A stretch of 64,000 bases of DNA from Isochrysis galbana (taxonomy: Eukaryota > Haptophyta > Isochrysidales > Isochrysidaceae), in contig CM030941.1 in the NCBI GenBank assembly GCA_018136815.1, positions 1,797,582-1,861,581 on the forward strand, given 5' to 3'. Positions 30,815-41,611 of this stretch are shown here, piece by piece (position 1 is the stretch's first letter; every line of letters begins with the position of its first letter). The translations under genes were made by a program, and so were the position numbers. The notes under the pieces were generated by a model. It ran no database searches and had not been told where the DNA came from. It worked only from the letters and a program-made list of their open reading frames with translations.

Positions 30815-31656
30815 TTTTTTTCTCTGCTTCCCCCGCGGTGCATGTTCCCCCCGAGGGGGACGCCGTGTCAACGCTTTTCCCCTGCGTCTCCTCTAAGGCC
30901 GACAACTACATAAACACTCAATTTAAGAGATATTTCGCACGGAGTATCTGTGATGACTTGCAATCACATCGTGCACGCCGTGCATGGGCACGGCGCGATG
31001 TGCATCGGTCCCCCCGCGGAGACGCCGTGCGTGCACATGTCAACTTTTTCCCTCTGCGTACCCCTTAAGGCCCACAACTACGTAAACTAGCCGTATAAGA
31101 GATGTTTCTTTACGCAGCACGTGTGATGACTTACAATCATATTGTGCACGCCGTGCGTGGGCACGGCGCGATGTGCATCGCCCCCCCCCCCGCGGGGGCG
31201 CCGTGCGTGCGCATAGCAACTTCCAGGAAGGTGCACGCCGTGCGTTCACTCTTTCCGCGGGGGAACTTTGGGCGCGGAGGGCGGTCGGGAACCATGGGGA
31301 CACCCCCTGGGACCGGGAAATTATTACCGTATATGGCGAAAACACTAACGTAAACAACTGGTATGTCTTTTGGTCTCTCTCCCTCCTCCCCCTCCCGGGT
31401 CCCCTCCCCCCTCTCCCCCTCCCCCTCTCATCGACCTACCAGAGAGAGAAGGCTCCTACTGCCTGCCTCCCTCCTCCCTCCTCGCTCACCCTCCGCGTAG
31501 CTGGGGGTTACCGCGTGTGTTGAGAGTGGGGGAGCGTGATTAGCTTTGTACTCATCATCTTCGTAATAATAATATTATTGTGGCTACCCAAAAAGAAAAC
31601 AAGCACATATGGATGACAAAAAAATCACCTGGCCCTCTTTTGACGGAACGCGACTT

Positions 31657-32140
31657 GTCTTTTTTATTCGTTCTTTTCTTGTGTTTCTCTTCGTTCTCCT
31701 ACGGGCGCGTGATGCCTGCGCGCGCCATGGCCCCCCTCCAGGGGGTCCCCCCAAAGGGCCAGCTGGGGCAGCTCACGAGGCAGTGGAGGTGGAGGCTGGG
31801 GCTGTGCCCTTGTGCCCTTGGCCTCTCCTGCCTCTCCCTCGCTCGCCTCGCCCTCGCCGGCCCTAGGCCCTAGGTGCCTTCCTGGCGGCTCGGGTGGTCT
31901 GTGGCTCAGTGGTGAAGGGGGGGGGTCAGTACGATGGGGGGACATTGCAGGCGAATGCGTGCGGCGCGCGTCGCACGCCCGGTGAGTGTTTGGACAGGTG
32001 TGTTGACTGCTCAGCCCCTGGGCCAAAAGGCAAGGGCTGAGGCTGAGGGGCGGCGGTGTGCAGGCCCACCCAGGGGGTGTCTGCGATGGAGGGAGGGGGG
32101 TGCTCCCCTACTTATAAAAGTAGGTTACTGTTTTTGACAT
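31657..32140 (+). repeat. GC-rich retroelement relic ending in hairpin CCTACTT-ATAA-AAGTAGG
   Basis: 31720-32100 matches the GC-rich body of the 0.87-kb retroelement (GGCCTCTCCTGCCTCTCCCT, TGCTCAGCCCCTGGG). A perfect 7-bp stem with loop ATAA lies at 32106-32123. Read on the minus strand the loop is TTAT, the same as in the AACTAAGT-TTAT-ACTTAGTT hairpins, while the stem differs completely. Confidence 0.6.
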
Positions 32141-32276
32141 CTAGGAGCGCAGTCGGAGTCCATCGCCCGTACGCATATCGGATATTCATTTGAAATACAC
32201 TACGAAAAATTATACACATAATAGTCACATGAGCAACACACACATGCATACACAAGATGGCGTTCGCTCGAGACAT

Positions 32277-33342
32277 TCAACGTTCCATTTCGTCAACGAG
32301 CGGTGCTCCCATCGGTGGTGTTGATGGGATCCCCGCAAATTCAAAAATTTTCTGCCACGCCATATGGTCTGCGAGATGCTTGCCGTGGTGGGACTCAACA
32401 ATATAGCCCTCGCCATCAATGAGGAAATCGGCAGGCATGTGCGTGGGCTGACTAGTACAATCTTCACCTGTGCAACAGCAATAACCAATGCATGCCCCAT
32501 ACAGTCCCGTGCCTCGTTTGATCGAAGCTCGGATCATAGGAATAGCAAGACATCGTGCCCCGCACATGGCACCAATCATTTCAGAAGCGATGCATGCAGG
32601 AACACTGTAGTTCTCAAAGGCGTTGTGCACAGAAGAGTCTGGGTCTGTGAGTATTGGGAATGGAGCCCACTTCTTATTGATAAAGGGCCCCATCATATCG
32701 GATGAATTGGCAAAGACAGCCACCATACGAATGCCGGCTTTTGAAAGTACTGCGTGGTTGCGCTTCATCTGGTACAGCCGAAGATGGCAGGCCGGGCACG
32801 CAGATTGCCTGTTGCACGCATGTTGGTGGTACCAGGTGAGGGGGCGGCTCCACATTAGACGCGGCAGTGTAGCACGCGCGCCCGCACCGGAAAAAAGAGA
32901 TCAGGACCTTGGACCCGTGAAGGCTACTCATCTCGACTTCCTTGTCGGTGATGTAGTCCATCAGCGTAAACGAGGGTGCCAGTGGCCTCTGCGGCGGTTT
33001 CTTCTTTTTGTTGGACATGGAGTGACGTTCAATGGCCAAATCCACAAACACAGCGAGGAGGTCACGTTGAGCGGCTGTGGCTTCCAATGCACCATTGTCC
33101 ATCCCGAGCACGTGCGACAGGAACTTCTTCTTCTCCTCCTGTCCCACGTACAGACCAGTGTCGCTTAGCTGGCCGTCATCCCAATTTGCGATCGAGTTGA
33201 CAGTCGTCGCATGAGCGCGTTCCAGCGCTTTTGCTGCGGCGAGCACGTGCGCATGATCGAATGGAAGCCCATAGCGTGCTGCCGCCTCCTCAAGCATGCC
33301 CCTGCACTCCTCACTCAGGCACGGGCACTCCTGAGCCACCAT
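32277..33342 (-). CDS. Peroxiredoxin-like (AhpC/TSA-type) protein with CPAC motif, 2 exons
   Basis: Exons on the minus strand are 33342-32876 and 32808-32277 (phase 2, GT-AG), giving 332 residues. The N-terminal 110 residues are helical and unrecognised (CPCLSEECRGMLEEAAARYG, KALERAHATTVNSIA). A thioredoxin-fold region follows: APSFTLMDY, GSKVLISFFRCG, then CPACHLRLYQMKRNHAVLSK, GIRMVAVFANSS and PFPILTDPDSSVHNAF. These fit the AhpC/TSA_2 (PRX-like) pattern. The C-P-A-C pair is the likely redox centre. The tail has a cysteine cluster (GACIGYCCCTGEDC) and PADFLIDGEGYIVESHHGKH, the closing strands of the family. It probably reduces peroxides or disulfides; the substrate is not predictable. No targeting signal is obvious. 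Confidence 0.8.
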
Positions 33343-33543
33343 TTTGTCGCTCCCGGCGTTCGCGGGAGGTTTCAGGTGGGTCCCACGAGAAAGCCCTCCT
33401 CTTCCCCCCTCCCCGCCCCCCCCCCTCCCCCTCCCCCCCGGCCCCCTCCGCGCAAGAAGCGGGCACACGGCAACAACGAGAGCCGAACCCCGAGCGTCCA
33501 CATAGCCTGGGCAATCTTCTCGAAGGTAGAGCCTGCTTCTCGC

Positions 33544-33545
<2 letters not shown>
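33343..33545. other. 5' flank of the peroxiredoxin-like gene
   Basis: C-rich (33400-33440), no element named. Confidence 0.3.

Positions 33546-33636
<91 letters not shown>
33546..33636. repeat. GA microsatellite
   Basis: About 90 bp of (GA)n with a few interruptions, immediately next to the 3' end of the following retroelement copy. Confidence 0.97.
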
Positions 33637-33637
<1 letters not shown>

Positions 33638-34459
33638 TTATATCCTAGCCAACCCCACTAGCTAATTGGACGTCCGAGTGTTACCGGAGTGCACGCACCG
33701 ACCCTGCGCACCCCAGCACACCCTCTCCTCGAGGCCACGCTGGGGGAAAACCCCTTTCGGGTAAAACAACGCAGGGGGGGGGGGGGGGGCACCCGTGAGT
33801 TTAGGGGCCTAGAGCTCTAATCTCCCTCGCCCGAGCGAGTGGCCGCGGCGAGCCGCGGCCCTTCCCTCCTGGCTCTGGCGCCCCCGCCTTCTCTTACCCA
33901 AATAGGCCGAGAAGACACGTAATCACCGGAGGGGAGAGTTGCCGCTCCCCCCTCCCCTCCCTCTTCCCTTTTCCTCCTCTCTTCCCTGCGGCGGGGGCCT
34001 ACGGCGCGCGCCTGCGGCCCCTCTTTAGGTCTCAGGTCCCCAGGTGGCCTGCAAGGGCGCCTGGGAGCACAGCTCAGGGGGCAGGTGAGGCTGTGAGGCT
34101 GGGGCATGGCCCTGGCCTCTCCTGCCTCTCCCTCGCTGGCGCTCCGCGGCCCTGCAGGTCGACTGGAGCTGGCTGGGGGGTCCTGATCAGGGGGGCCCAG
34201 GGGGAGGAGGGGTTGGTCAGAGCGATGGGCTGGCCACGACAGGCCAGCAAGGCGGGCGAATCAGGCGTGCCTGTGGGGAGAGGGATGGGTCAGCCGGGCA
34301 GTGTGGCAGTGTGCTCCTGGCTCCTGGCAGGCCACCAGGCGTGCCAGGAGAGTGGGTGGTTCCTCCCCCATGGCAGGGGAGGAGTGGAAAGAGGGGGAGG
34401 GGGGGGGCTCGTGCCCCCCCATGGCCCATGGGCGAACTAAGTATAAACTTAGTTGAAAG
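33637..34459 (-). mobile_element. 0.87-kb non-autonomous retroelement, reverse copy
   Basis: It is the reverse complement of the 57841-58713 element. On the plus strand the 3' end appears first (TATCCTAGCCAACCCCACTA, 33638 on), then the CCCGAAAGGGG-type segment reversed, the small basic frame, the GC-rich body, and finally the 5' hairpin AACTAAGT-ATAA-ACTTAGTT (34435-34454). The 61-codon basic frame (GPRRREERRKREEGGEGGA...) is preserved with few differences. No target duplication is visible here. The neighbouring 1.14-kb-type 5' end begins within a few bases. Confidence 0.8.
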
Positions 34460-35353
34460 AACTTTTGTTATAGTTTGAACTATGGAGCGTGCCGCGACCG
34501 CTCCCGAGCCCCAGGCGACCCTCGCCACCGCGCCCCACCTGGGACGCCCCACGCCGCCCGAGGCGGCTCGTCAGAAAGCCCTCTCAGAGCCCATCCAACC
34601 CATCCAAACCACACCCGCGCAAGCGCGCGGGATGACGAGCACTGGCACCGAACAGGTCGCCACCATGGCTCTGCGCATCATGCAGATCATGCAGGGGGTC
34701 TTTGAGGCACCCTCCTACAGTGGGAAACCTTCCCACCCCAAGAGCACCTCATGTGGGAGGGTAGCTCAGCTGCCCTCCCCAGGGTGGAAACCTCTACCAT
34801 CAGTGCACCCAACATGGGAGGGCACTTCACAACCATCAACCCCATACGGAGAGCACCCCATGCCTCTGTTTTCCAACTTGTTGACACAATTCTCGTCTTC
34901 ACCCCACTCTTGTGGGCCACTAGTACCAATCACTCAGTGCCCTGCCTTGGGCCCTCTTTCAACACTAGACTCCCTCTCCCACTCCCCCTTCACAGCAAAA
35001 GCCCTCAACATAGCAGAGCGTCTTGCCTAACCAAGCGACCCCTCGCCGGTAACCGCGAGCCGACCAACCGACAACAGATCTTAGTCACATTGACCACAGT
35101 TGCCCGACGCCCAGCACAAGGAACAAACACACATCAGCCGGTAGCCCGAAGGCACAGGAGGAAGGCGAGAACCAGGCCGTCGAGAACCGGTACACACCGT
35201 CTGCCACTGGAAACCCACTACACCCAGCCCCTAGGTAGAGCACGAGGGGACGAGCCGCAAGGCAGGTGGAGGGGGAGAGAAGGGAAGCGGGCGTGGCTGC
35301 GAAGATACTGTGCAGGGTCGCGCGCGCGGCGAGATTATTAAGAAGTTTTTTTT
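34460..35353 (+). mobile_element. Chimeric retroelement: 5' half of the 1.14-kb type, 3' end of the LINE
   Basis: It starts with TTTTGTTATAGTTTGAACT and ATGGAGCGTGCC (34482) and follows the 1.14-kb element through SSSPHSCGPLVPITQCPALG. At about 34990 it jumps in frame to AKALNIAERLA, the LINE ORF2 C-terminus. The LINE 3' UTR and GCGAGATTATTAAGAAG follow, with a run of nine T. The 182-codon frame is open. It links the 1.14-kb family and the LINE: one 5' end with two alternative 3' ends. Confidence 0.8.
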
Positions 35354-36209
35354 TCTCCCTCCCTCTCTCCTCCGTTCCCCCGCCCCCATCCCTCTTTCCC
35401 CTCTCTACTTCCCCGCGAGGTTTCTCTCTCTTCCTCTCCGTCCGCCTCGCTCGCCGCTCCCCCCCCCTGCCTGCTTTTGCACTCTCTCATAAATTATCCA
35501 TCAATGGTCAGTGGCCTCGCCACCATTCGTCTGTCTCTCACGTTACCTATACGTGTATGTTGCAGATACATGCACATTTATATGCTATAATAACTGACCC
35601 AACAAAGAAGCACATCAAATGACTCACACACACTCGGTGCAGCGGCCCGCCTTCTCCATTGTTGAGGTGCGGCGGAGTCCTCAATAGCGCCTCACTACGC
35701 TTATTTATTGAAACGGTCCCAATAGACATCTCCACAGCGCGACTTGTTGAGAGGCGCTGTGGAGACCCTCTTGAGACCCTGTTGCGGCCGTGCAAAAACC
35801 CTCGACTAGTATTGTACCAATTTCCATTGTGATCTCTGAATGGGAGTCTCGTGTCCCTGTCGCACCGCGATCATAAGAATCTTTTGAAAAATCAAATTTA
35901 GGTGATATTAGGTTAGCAAGGCTAACCCTCTCCCCTAACCGGCGACTGGGAGCCACCTAGAGGAGTAGGCCTCTAGATGAGCCCCCCAGAGGGGCGCGCA
36001 GAGGAGAGAGATCGAGCGAGGAGAGAAGAAAGGTCGACGTTTAAAGAGAGAGAGGGAGAGAGAGAGTGAGAGGGAGACAAGGGAAGGAGGGAAAGAGAGA
36101 GATATTACGACAACTTATCAGGAGAAAAGGTAGAAGAGAAGAGGAGAGTATGTGAGAGGGAGAGCGAGGAGAGATGCAGCGAGAGATAGAGAAAGAGAGA
36201 GGGATTGAG
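35354..36209. other. Spacer and 5' leader of the transportin-like gene
   Basis: Pyrimidine-rich at the start. GA-rich from about 36000 to 36205, directly before the start codon, probably the 5' UTR or promoter-proximal tract. No gene is supported. Confidence 0.4.
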
Positions 36210-38287
36210 ATGGATCCCTCGTCCGCCTTCGTCTCCGCCGTCTCGACGCTCCACTGCGCGTCAGCGGGCGCGGAGGCGCGCGCGGCTGCAAACGCTTGGC
36301 TTGTCGACTTCTCGAGCAGCGCCGCCGCCGCCACCCACTGCGCCGCGCTGCTTGGCGCTCCCGGCAGCGTGTGTGAACCAGCGGTGGTCGCGGCCGCGGG
36401 CATCGTGGCGTCTGCGGCAGAGAGAGAGGGGGAAGGGGCTGTCGAGGCGCTGATAGGACTGTGCGCAGGCGTGAGAAGCCGCGCGGCACTCTCGCGACTC
36501 GCCGCGGCCGCCGCCTCCATCGCTCTCCGAGCCGGGAACGAGCGCGCGCTGCTGGCATCGCACCAATTTGGAGAGCTGCCGCCGACACAACAGCTCGCGC
36601 TCCTCCACGCGCTCGCGCAGGCAGCCTCTGCGTCGGGGTCGGCGGAGGAGTTGGCCGCGCGACCGACACTCGTGGCCGTCCGCCGCGAGGCGACTGCCGC
36701 TATCGCGCACGCTCTACTGGCGCCACCTTGCGCCAGTAGTGCGCCGGTGCCTGCTGACGCTGCACTGCGCTGCCTGGCCGCGTGGGCAGAAGCTGGACTC
36801 GGCCTCATCGAGCTTGGAGAATCGCAAGCCCTGCTGCTGTCCGCCCTCACGACTGCGCTATGCCCCCGCCCCGTCACTACCGAAACATACCTAGCGCTCG
36901 CTGCTCTGCGAGCAGCGATGGAGACATCTCGCGACCTAGGTGTGCACCCTCCTACACGCCCACCCGCTCTTGTCACATGCGCTTCTGCCTCGGTCCGTGA
37001 TGACGCCAGCCTTTGCGCACGCCTGCCGTAGGTGAGGAGGTGATGGAACTGGAGCCGCTGGTGCTCGGCTCACTCCTTGAGGCGGTCGCTGGCCTCTCGA
37101 CCCTCGTGGCTCCATCGCCCCACGGCGTTGTGGCAGAGACGGTGGCGAGGCCACTTGCTGGTACAGTGGCCCCATTCTGCCCATCGAGCGAGTGCTCTGA
37201 TTTGGCCAGCCATAGCTCGAGAATTTCCGCCACCAGCGTGCTTGACGAGCGCGAGATTGCGTGCGAAGTGGTGTCCGTTGCCGCGTTGCTCATCGAACTG
37301 TGTGCCGGCGATCTCGAGGCGAGGCTGGGGAATGCCGGCGCGGCTTTATGTGCTGGCGATGGCATGAGCTGCACTAGCTCGAGACCCACCTCTGGAGCCG
37401 ACGAGAAGATCGTGCGCGGCCTTCACGGTCTGCTCGAGCTCATGTTGTGCTGCACTAGTCACGAGGACGAGTCAGTCGCCGAGCTGGTGGCCGATGGATG
37501 GCTCGCTCTATCCGCCGGTCTAGGGCCACGCACAGGCGCTGCTGCTCGTGCAGCGGCAGTAGCTGCTGCAGCATGCAGCGCGCCGACCGACATTCGGACG
37601 CAGATCTTTGGCAGAGTAGCTGAGCGGCTCATCGCCCGCTGCGCCCGGCACGCTGCAATCGCGCGCAGAGATGACTGGAACGACTTGTGCGCTTTTCGCG
37701 AGCGCGTCGGAAGGCCGCTACTCTCCAAGTGCTCCGAGGCACTTGGTGCGGGGTGGCTTGTCATGCTCGTGAACACGCTTCCGGTGGTGGTGGCTCACAC
37801 CCCACCTGGAAGCGTGCCGCCGGCAGACGGCGAGGCATTGCTCTTTGCGTGCTCATGCACAAGTCCGCGTTGTATTGCTGATCCCGTCGGAAGTGGCGGG
37901 GCGGTGGCGCCAATAAAACGTTGTGGTAGTGCTGGCCTGGTAGGCGGGTCCGCGCCCGGCAGCTTGTGTGGCGTGTGTGCCAGCCACGCCTGCGCCGGCG
38001 CGCTCGGCGGGATGTGCGGCGGTGAGCCGCCTGCCGAGGCGCTGCTCGGCCTGATTGCACAGGTGCTTCACGAGATGCAGAGACGGCTCGACTTTGAACT
38101 CGACGTGGTGGATCAGAGTGCGAGGACTGCGGCGGAGCACGCAGACGCAATAGCATTGCTCACAGACTATGCCGAGGCCGCTCGCCAAATCATCGAGCCG
38201 CCTCTGCGCGTTGCGCAAGCGCCCGGGGTGCTGCGCTGCATTGGCGGTGGCGCACACGTCGACGATGACGGCATGGGAGAGCAGTAG
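36210..38287 (+). CDS. Transportin/importin-beta superfamily protein (TNPO3/IPO13-like), 2 exons
   Basis: Exons 36210-36939 and 37032-38287 (phase 1, GT-AG) give 661 residues. The N-terminus (VSAVSTLHCASAGAEARAAA then NAWLVDFSSSAAAATHCAAL) fits the first HEAT helices of transportin-3/importin-13 (short-helix, A-x-x-W-L-x-x-F, W/T-x-CAALL), and the rest is helix-rich, Ala-rich HEAT-like sequence (LLHALAQAA, VRREATAAIAHALLA, GLHGLLELMLCCTSHEDESV). These proteins carry cargo through nuclear pores with Ran-GTP. It is shorter than TNPO3 (about 920 residues), and the last 150 residues are Gly/Cys-rich rather than HEAT-like (CSCTSPRC, GSLCGVCASHACAG), so more 3' exons or divergence are possible. The start was chosen at MDPSSAF; an in-frame ATG 36 nt earlier lies in the GA-rich leader. 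Confidence 0.6.
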
Positions 38288-38886
38288 TTCTAGAAGTGAG
38301 CGTGCCCGGCAGTATCGCTACCCACGTTTAGGAGCTAGCGTTGAGAGCTCGCCTGAGGCACTCGGGCTTCGCACGACAGTTATCGCGGCCATTTTTGAGT
38401 ATACACTCGTTCTTTCTGCCTCGGAGATAGACAGCGCCTGAATTTCTTCAGCTTCACATGAGTTGATCAGGAATTGCTCCTATTACAACTACTACGTAGT
38501 AAGCAAACACGATGGTCTCTCCGAAGAAGCTTGGGCTGATCGCGCTCCCTTTCTCGCCTTCGTGCCACCCTTCCTTCTATCTCATGTCGAGAGGGGCGGG
38601 CTGGGGAGCTGGACGGGTTCGCTTCTTGGAAGCGGCGAGTCCTTCGGGAGCGAGCCGCTGTTTGCTCCCAAGACCATCCCCGGGACGAATCATGGAGTTT
38701 TGAGCGAATATTATATGCCATCACGTCTTGGGTGGCGTAGTCGTAGTCACCCAGTCGGCCGCTTACTCCTCGGGTGTATACCGTGGGCGTGCTGTACTTA
38801 GGTGGTAAAGTGGCAGGTCGAGAGAATATAGGGGGCTGGGGGCAGCGCATTAATTACTTGCTACTACTATTACACAATAAAACGCA
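38288..38886. other. 3' flank of the transportin-like gene
   Basis: No gene I can support. Short frames have no domain. Confidence 0.4.
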
Positions 38887-39075
38887 ATTTTATATCCTAG
38901 CCCACCCCACTAGCCACCAGCTAATTGGACAACATTTCGGTCCCGGACCCCCGCCATGCCTGACGAGCCAGGTATCCGAGTGGTTGGTATCGGGAGGAAG
39001 GTGCACTGCCCCCTCCCCTCGATATTTATCCCCCCTCCATCAACTAAGTTTATATTACTTATTTCGCCCATGGTA
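38887..39075. mobile_element. Short remnants of the 0.87-kb retroelement
   Basis: 38889-39000 is the 3' terminus in reverse (TATCCTAGCCCACCCCACTA, CATGCCTGACGAGCCAGGTA). 39041-39070 is a 5' end in forward orientation (CAACTAAGTTTATATTACTT, then TTCGCCCATGG). The middle is absent, and the two ends point towards one another. Confidence 0.65.
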
Positions 39076-39733
39076 GAGGTGAGGGTGAGGGAGCCTGGGT
39101 GAAAAAAAAAACGTTGCATCATGGGGTCAGAATATTTTTTTCGCGGGACAGGGGGAAGTTTTCCCCTACCCCCCCCCCCCCCCCCCCCCCCCCCCGCGCG
39201 CAATCCGAAGTGGGAGCGGAGCGATGGCGACCGACCCGCTGGGACAGGCCGACCTTCGCCGCGCTCCAGCGACCAGCGAGAGTGCGTCGGAGGTCAGCCC
39301 ACCATTTTTGCTGGAGCTCGGACAAGATGGCCACGGGTGACCCGTCGGCGGTCTCACCGGTGTTTCGCGCCACCGCATTCGACCGTTTTTTCTTTTACCT
39401 GCCCACGCAGCATGGTTGCCAGCCCCACCACAGCACCCAACATGCCCCTGGCTGAGGGGACAGAGAATGACCTGCCTACACACACGGGCCTACACGCACA
39501 GCACACTAGAAATCAACGGTGCGCTCCCGGCTAGCACTCTAACTGGCCTGCCCGCGCACTCCAAACGCGCACTTCAGCTGCAGAAAGTTTATCTCAGCGT
39601 TTGGAGCGCTGCTCACGTAGGCATGCACTTACAATCGACCGATGCGCTGCACAAGTACATGAGCTTCACGGACTCGCTCACAGAGGAACAGCGGGTACTT
39701 TTGGGTGAACTCCTGGCGGCCTTCGTCTCTATA
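39076..39733. other. Low-complexity sequence flanking the next insertion
   Basis: A C-run (39170-39195) gives proline-rich frames. At 39590-39733 a plus frame reads VYLSVWSAAHVGMHLQSTDA and LTEEQRVLLGELLAAF. It continues past the retroelement at 40922 for only a few residues, so I do not call it a gene. Confidence 0.3.
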
Positions 39734-40908
39734 AATTTAAATTTTGAACAAATTTTTATGGGTCGCGGCGCGGCAAAGGAACGGGACTAGCGCTCACTCA
39801 AGACAGGACTCCCTGCCGCGGCAAGCGCAAGCACCCTTCCCCCTTATGCCACTCAGCTCTTCACTAGCTATCTACCTGCGCTAGCCGGAGCGCCCCTCCC
39901 TCCACACTCAGACAGCCCCCCACGCTAGGATCCTGTTCTGGTCTCGCAAGCAAGGGGCCTAATCCTAATGGGAGGGTGAGGAGCCACTCCTCAGAGAGGA
40001 GCTGTGGGGAAGGAGATGTCTGAGTGGGGGCGCTATACCCTTGCGCTAGGCACGAGCAGCGACGCCGCCTCAAGACATGTCCTCCCTCTTGTCTTGAGTC
40101 GAAATTTTTGGTGCTAGAATCAGAGGGCGAGGGGGCTTGTGCTTCTTGAGTTGGTTGTAGTTGGAAGAGGGAGTGGGAGATGGAGTGAAGTGTTGAAAGA
40201 GGGCCCAAGGCAGGGCACTGAGTTGTAGTTGTAGGTACTTGTGGCCCACAAGAGTGGGGTGAAAACGAGAAATGTATCAACATGGGTCTTGAGTTAGAGT
40301 TGAAATTTTTGGTGCTTTGAATAGAGGGCGAGGGGGTTCGTGCTGTTTGGGTTGGTTGTAGTGTGAAGGGGGAGTGGGAGAGGGAGTCTAGTGTTGAAAG
40401 AGGGCCCAAGGCAGGGCACTGAGTTGTAGGTACTTGTGGCCCACAAGAGTGGGGTGAAGACGAGAATTGTGTCAACATGTTGGAAGACAGAGGAGGCATG
40501 GATGGGGTGCTCTCCGTATGGGATTGGTGGTTGTGAAGTGCCCTCCCATGTTGGGTGCACTGATGAAAGAGGTTTCCACCATGGGGAGGGCAGCTGAGCT
40601 GCCCTCCCACATGAGGTGCTCTTGGGGTGGGAGAGTTTCCCACTGTTGGAGGGGGTCTCAAAGACCCCCTGCATGATACGCGGAGCCATGGTGGCAACCT
40701 GTTCGGTGCCAGTGCTCGCCACCCCGCGCGCTTGCGCGGGTGTGGTTTGGATGGGCTGGATGGGCTTTGAGAGGGCTTTCTGACGAGCCGCCTCGGGCGG
40801 CGTGGGGCGTCCCAGGTGGGGCGCGGTGGCGAGGGTCGCCTGGGGCTCGGGAGCGGTCGCGGCACGCTCCATAGTCCATAGATCAAACTATAACAATAGT
40901 TTTGAGGT
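39734..40908 (-). mobile_element. 1.14-kb non-autonomous retroelement, second copy with target duplication
   Basis: The duplication CTTCGTCTCTATA lies at 39721-39733 and 40909-40921. On the minus strand it begins ACCTCAA, then the hairpin AACTAT-TGTT-ATAGTT (40886-40901), then ATGGAGCGTGCC at 40872. The 5' half follows the 18880-20018 copy closely. Here the MERA frame is shifted relative to the C-terminal repeats, so no single frame spans the element. The 3' end CCCATAAAAATTTGTTC is the same as in the other copy. Confidence 0.9.
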
Positions 40909-40921
40909 CTTCGTCTCTATA

Positions 40922-41611
40922 GATGTTGTGCGCAACATGCGCTTGAAGGGATTCCCATAAGCTGATCCACGCCGCGCGCGTGCTATCGGCGGTGGTTCGT
41001 GGGGGTTGTGCGTTGTGCCACCCGAACTCATAGTATTGTAGTGTACTCAGTGTATTGTAGGTCATTCATAGGTCAGCCCTGGTTTCCCGCCCTACGGTTC
41101 CTTGTAGCTTTTCCCGCCCTCTTGCCGATGTCCGCCTCTCCCCCCGCGTGCCGCACAACGTCCCCGACGGCTGACTGAGGCTTGTCCCACAACCTCAGCT
41201 GTTGCCCCGTGTGCTCTCGTCCTCGGTGAAACTCTTGTCCCAATTCCTACAGACCACATTACATCTCTCCACTCATACACATAGCCCCAACCACAGCCTG
41301 GCATGGCCTACCCCTGCCACTCACACTAGCATTGGCCTTCGTACAACAAAGCAGAGGCGGATGGTGCGCAAGTCACCACCAACTCATCTATAGGCGGGCG
41401 CGAACGTGCACTTGATTGGGAGTTGAGTGCACTTGATTAGGAGTTGAGTGCACTTGATTGGCGGCTGAGGGCTCAGCTCAGTGTTGAGCCCCGAAAAAGC
41501 GGCGTGGGAGGCGATTCCGCCATGTTACAAGCCAGCTTCGAATTGAAGAAGCTATGAAGCTAAGGACAAACAACTCTCTAGGAGGGCAACGCCCTCTCCA
41601 CGACGGCGCTG
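40922..41611. other. Spacer 3' of APC6
   Basis: Includes three direct repeats of GTGCACTTGATTGGGAGTTGA type (41406-41470). The minus frame at 40922-41065 (EFGWHNAQPPRTTADSTRAA) is open but unrecognised. Confidence 0.35.

Larger units (their letters stand above)
27414..31656 (+). mobile_element. GTGTCGTTCCGTCAA-family element, copy 2, with a LINE inserted and its ORF deleted
   Basis: Left end GGTGTCGTTCCGTCAATTG (27414); right end CTTTTGACGGAACGCGACTT (to 31656). The left block to 27536 and the block from 30832 on match 22900-25155 in order, including two 157-bp-type units (30950-31260), the CTCATCGACCTACCAGAGAG leader and the AGAGTGGGGGAGCGTGATTA tail. The acidic ORF present in the first copy is missing between about 31495 and 31520. 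The intervening 3.3 kb is a later LINE insertion with a target duplication. Confidence 0.75.

Noticed and set aside
33637-34459. Helitron, because of repeated CTAG near the element end
   Set aside because: The sister copy at 57841 has a 17-bp target duplication, which fits target-primed retrotransposition, not Helitron insertion.
39864-40886. A 340-codon frame in the second 1.14-kb element as a real gene
   Set aside because: Its N-terminal half is in a different frame from the MERA start used by all other copies. It is a by-product of composition and a shift.
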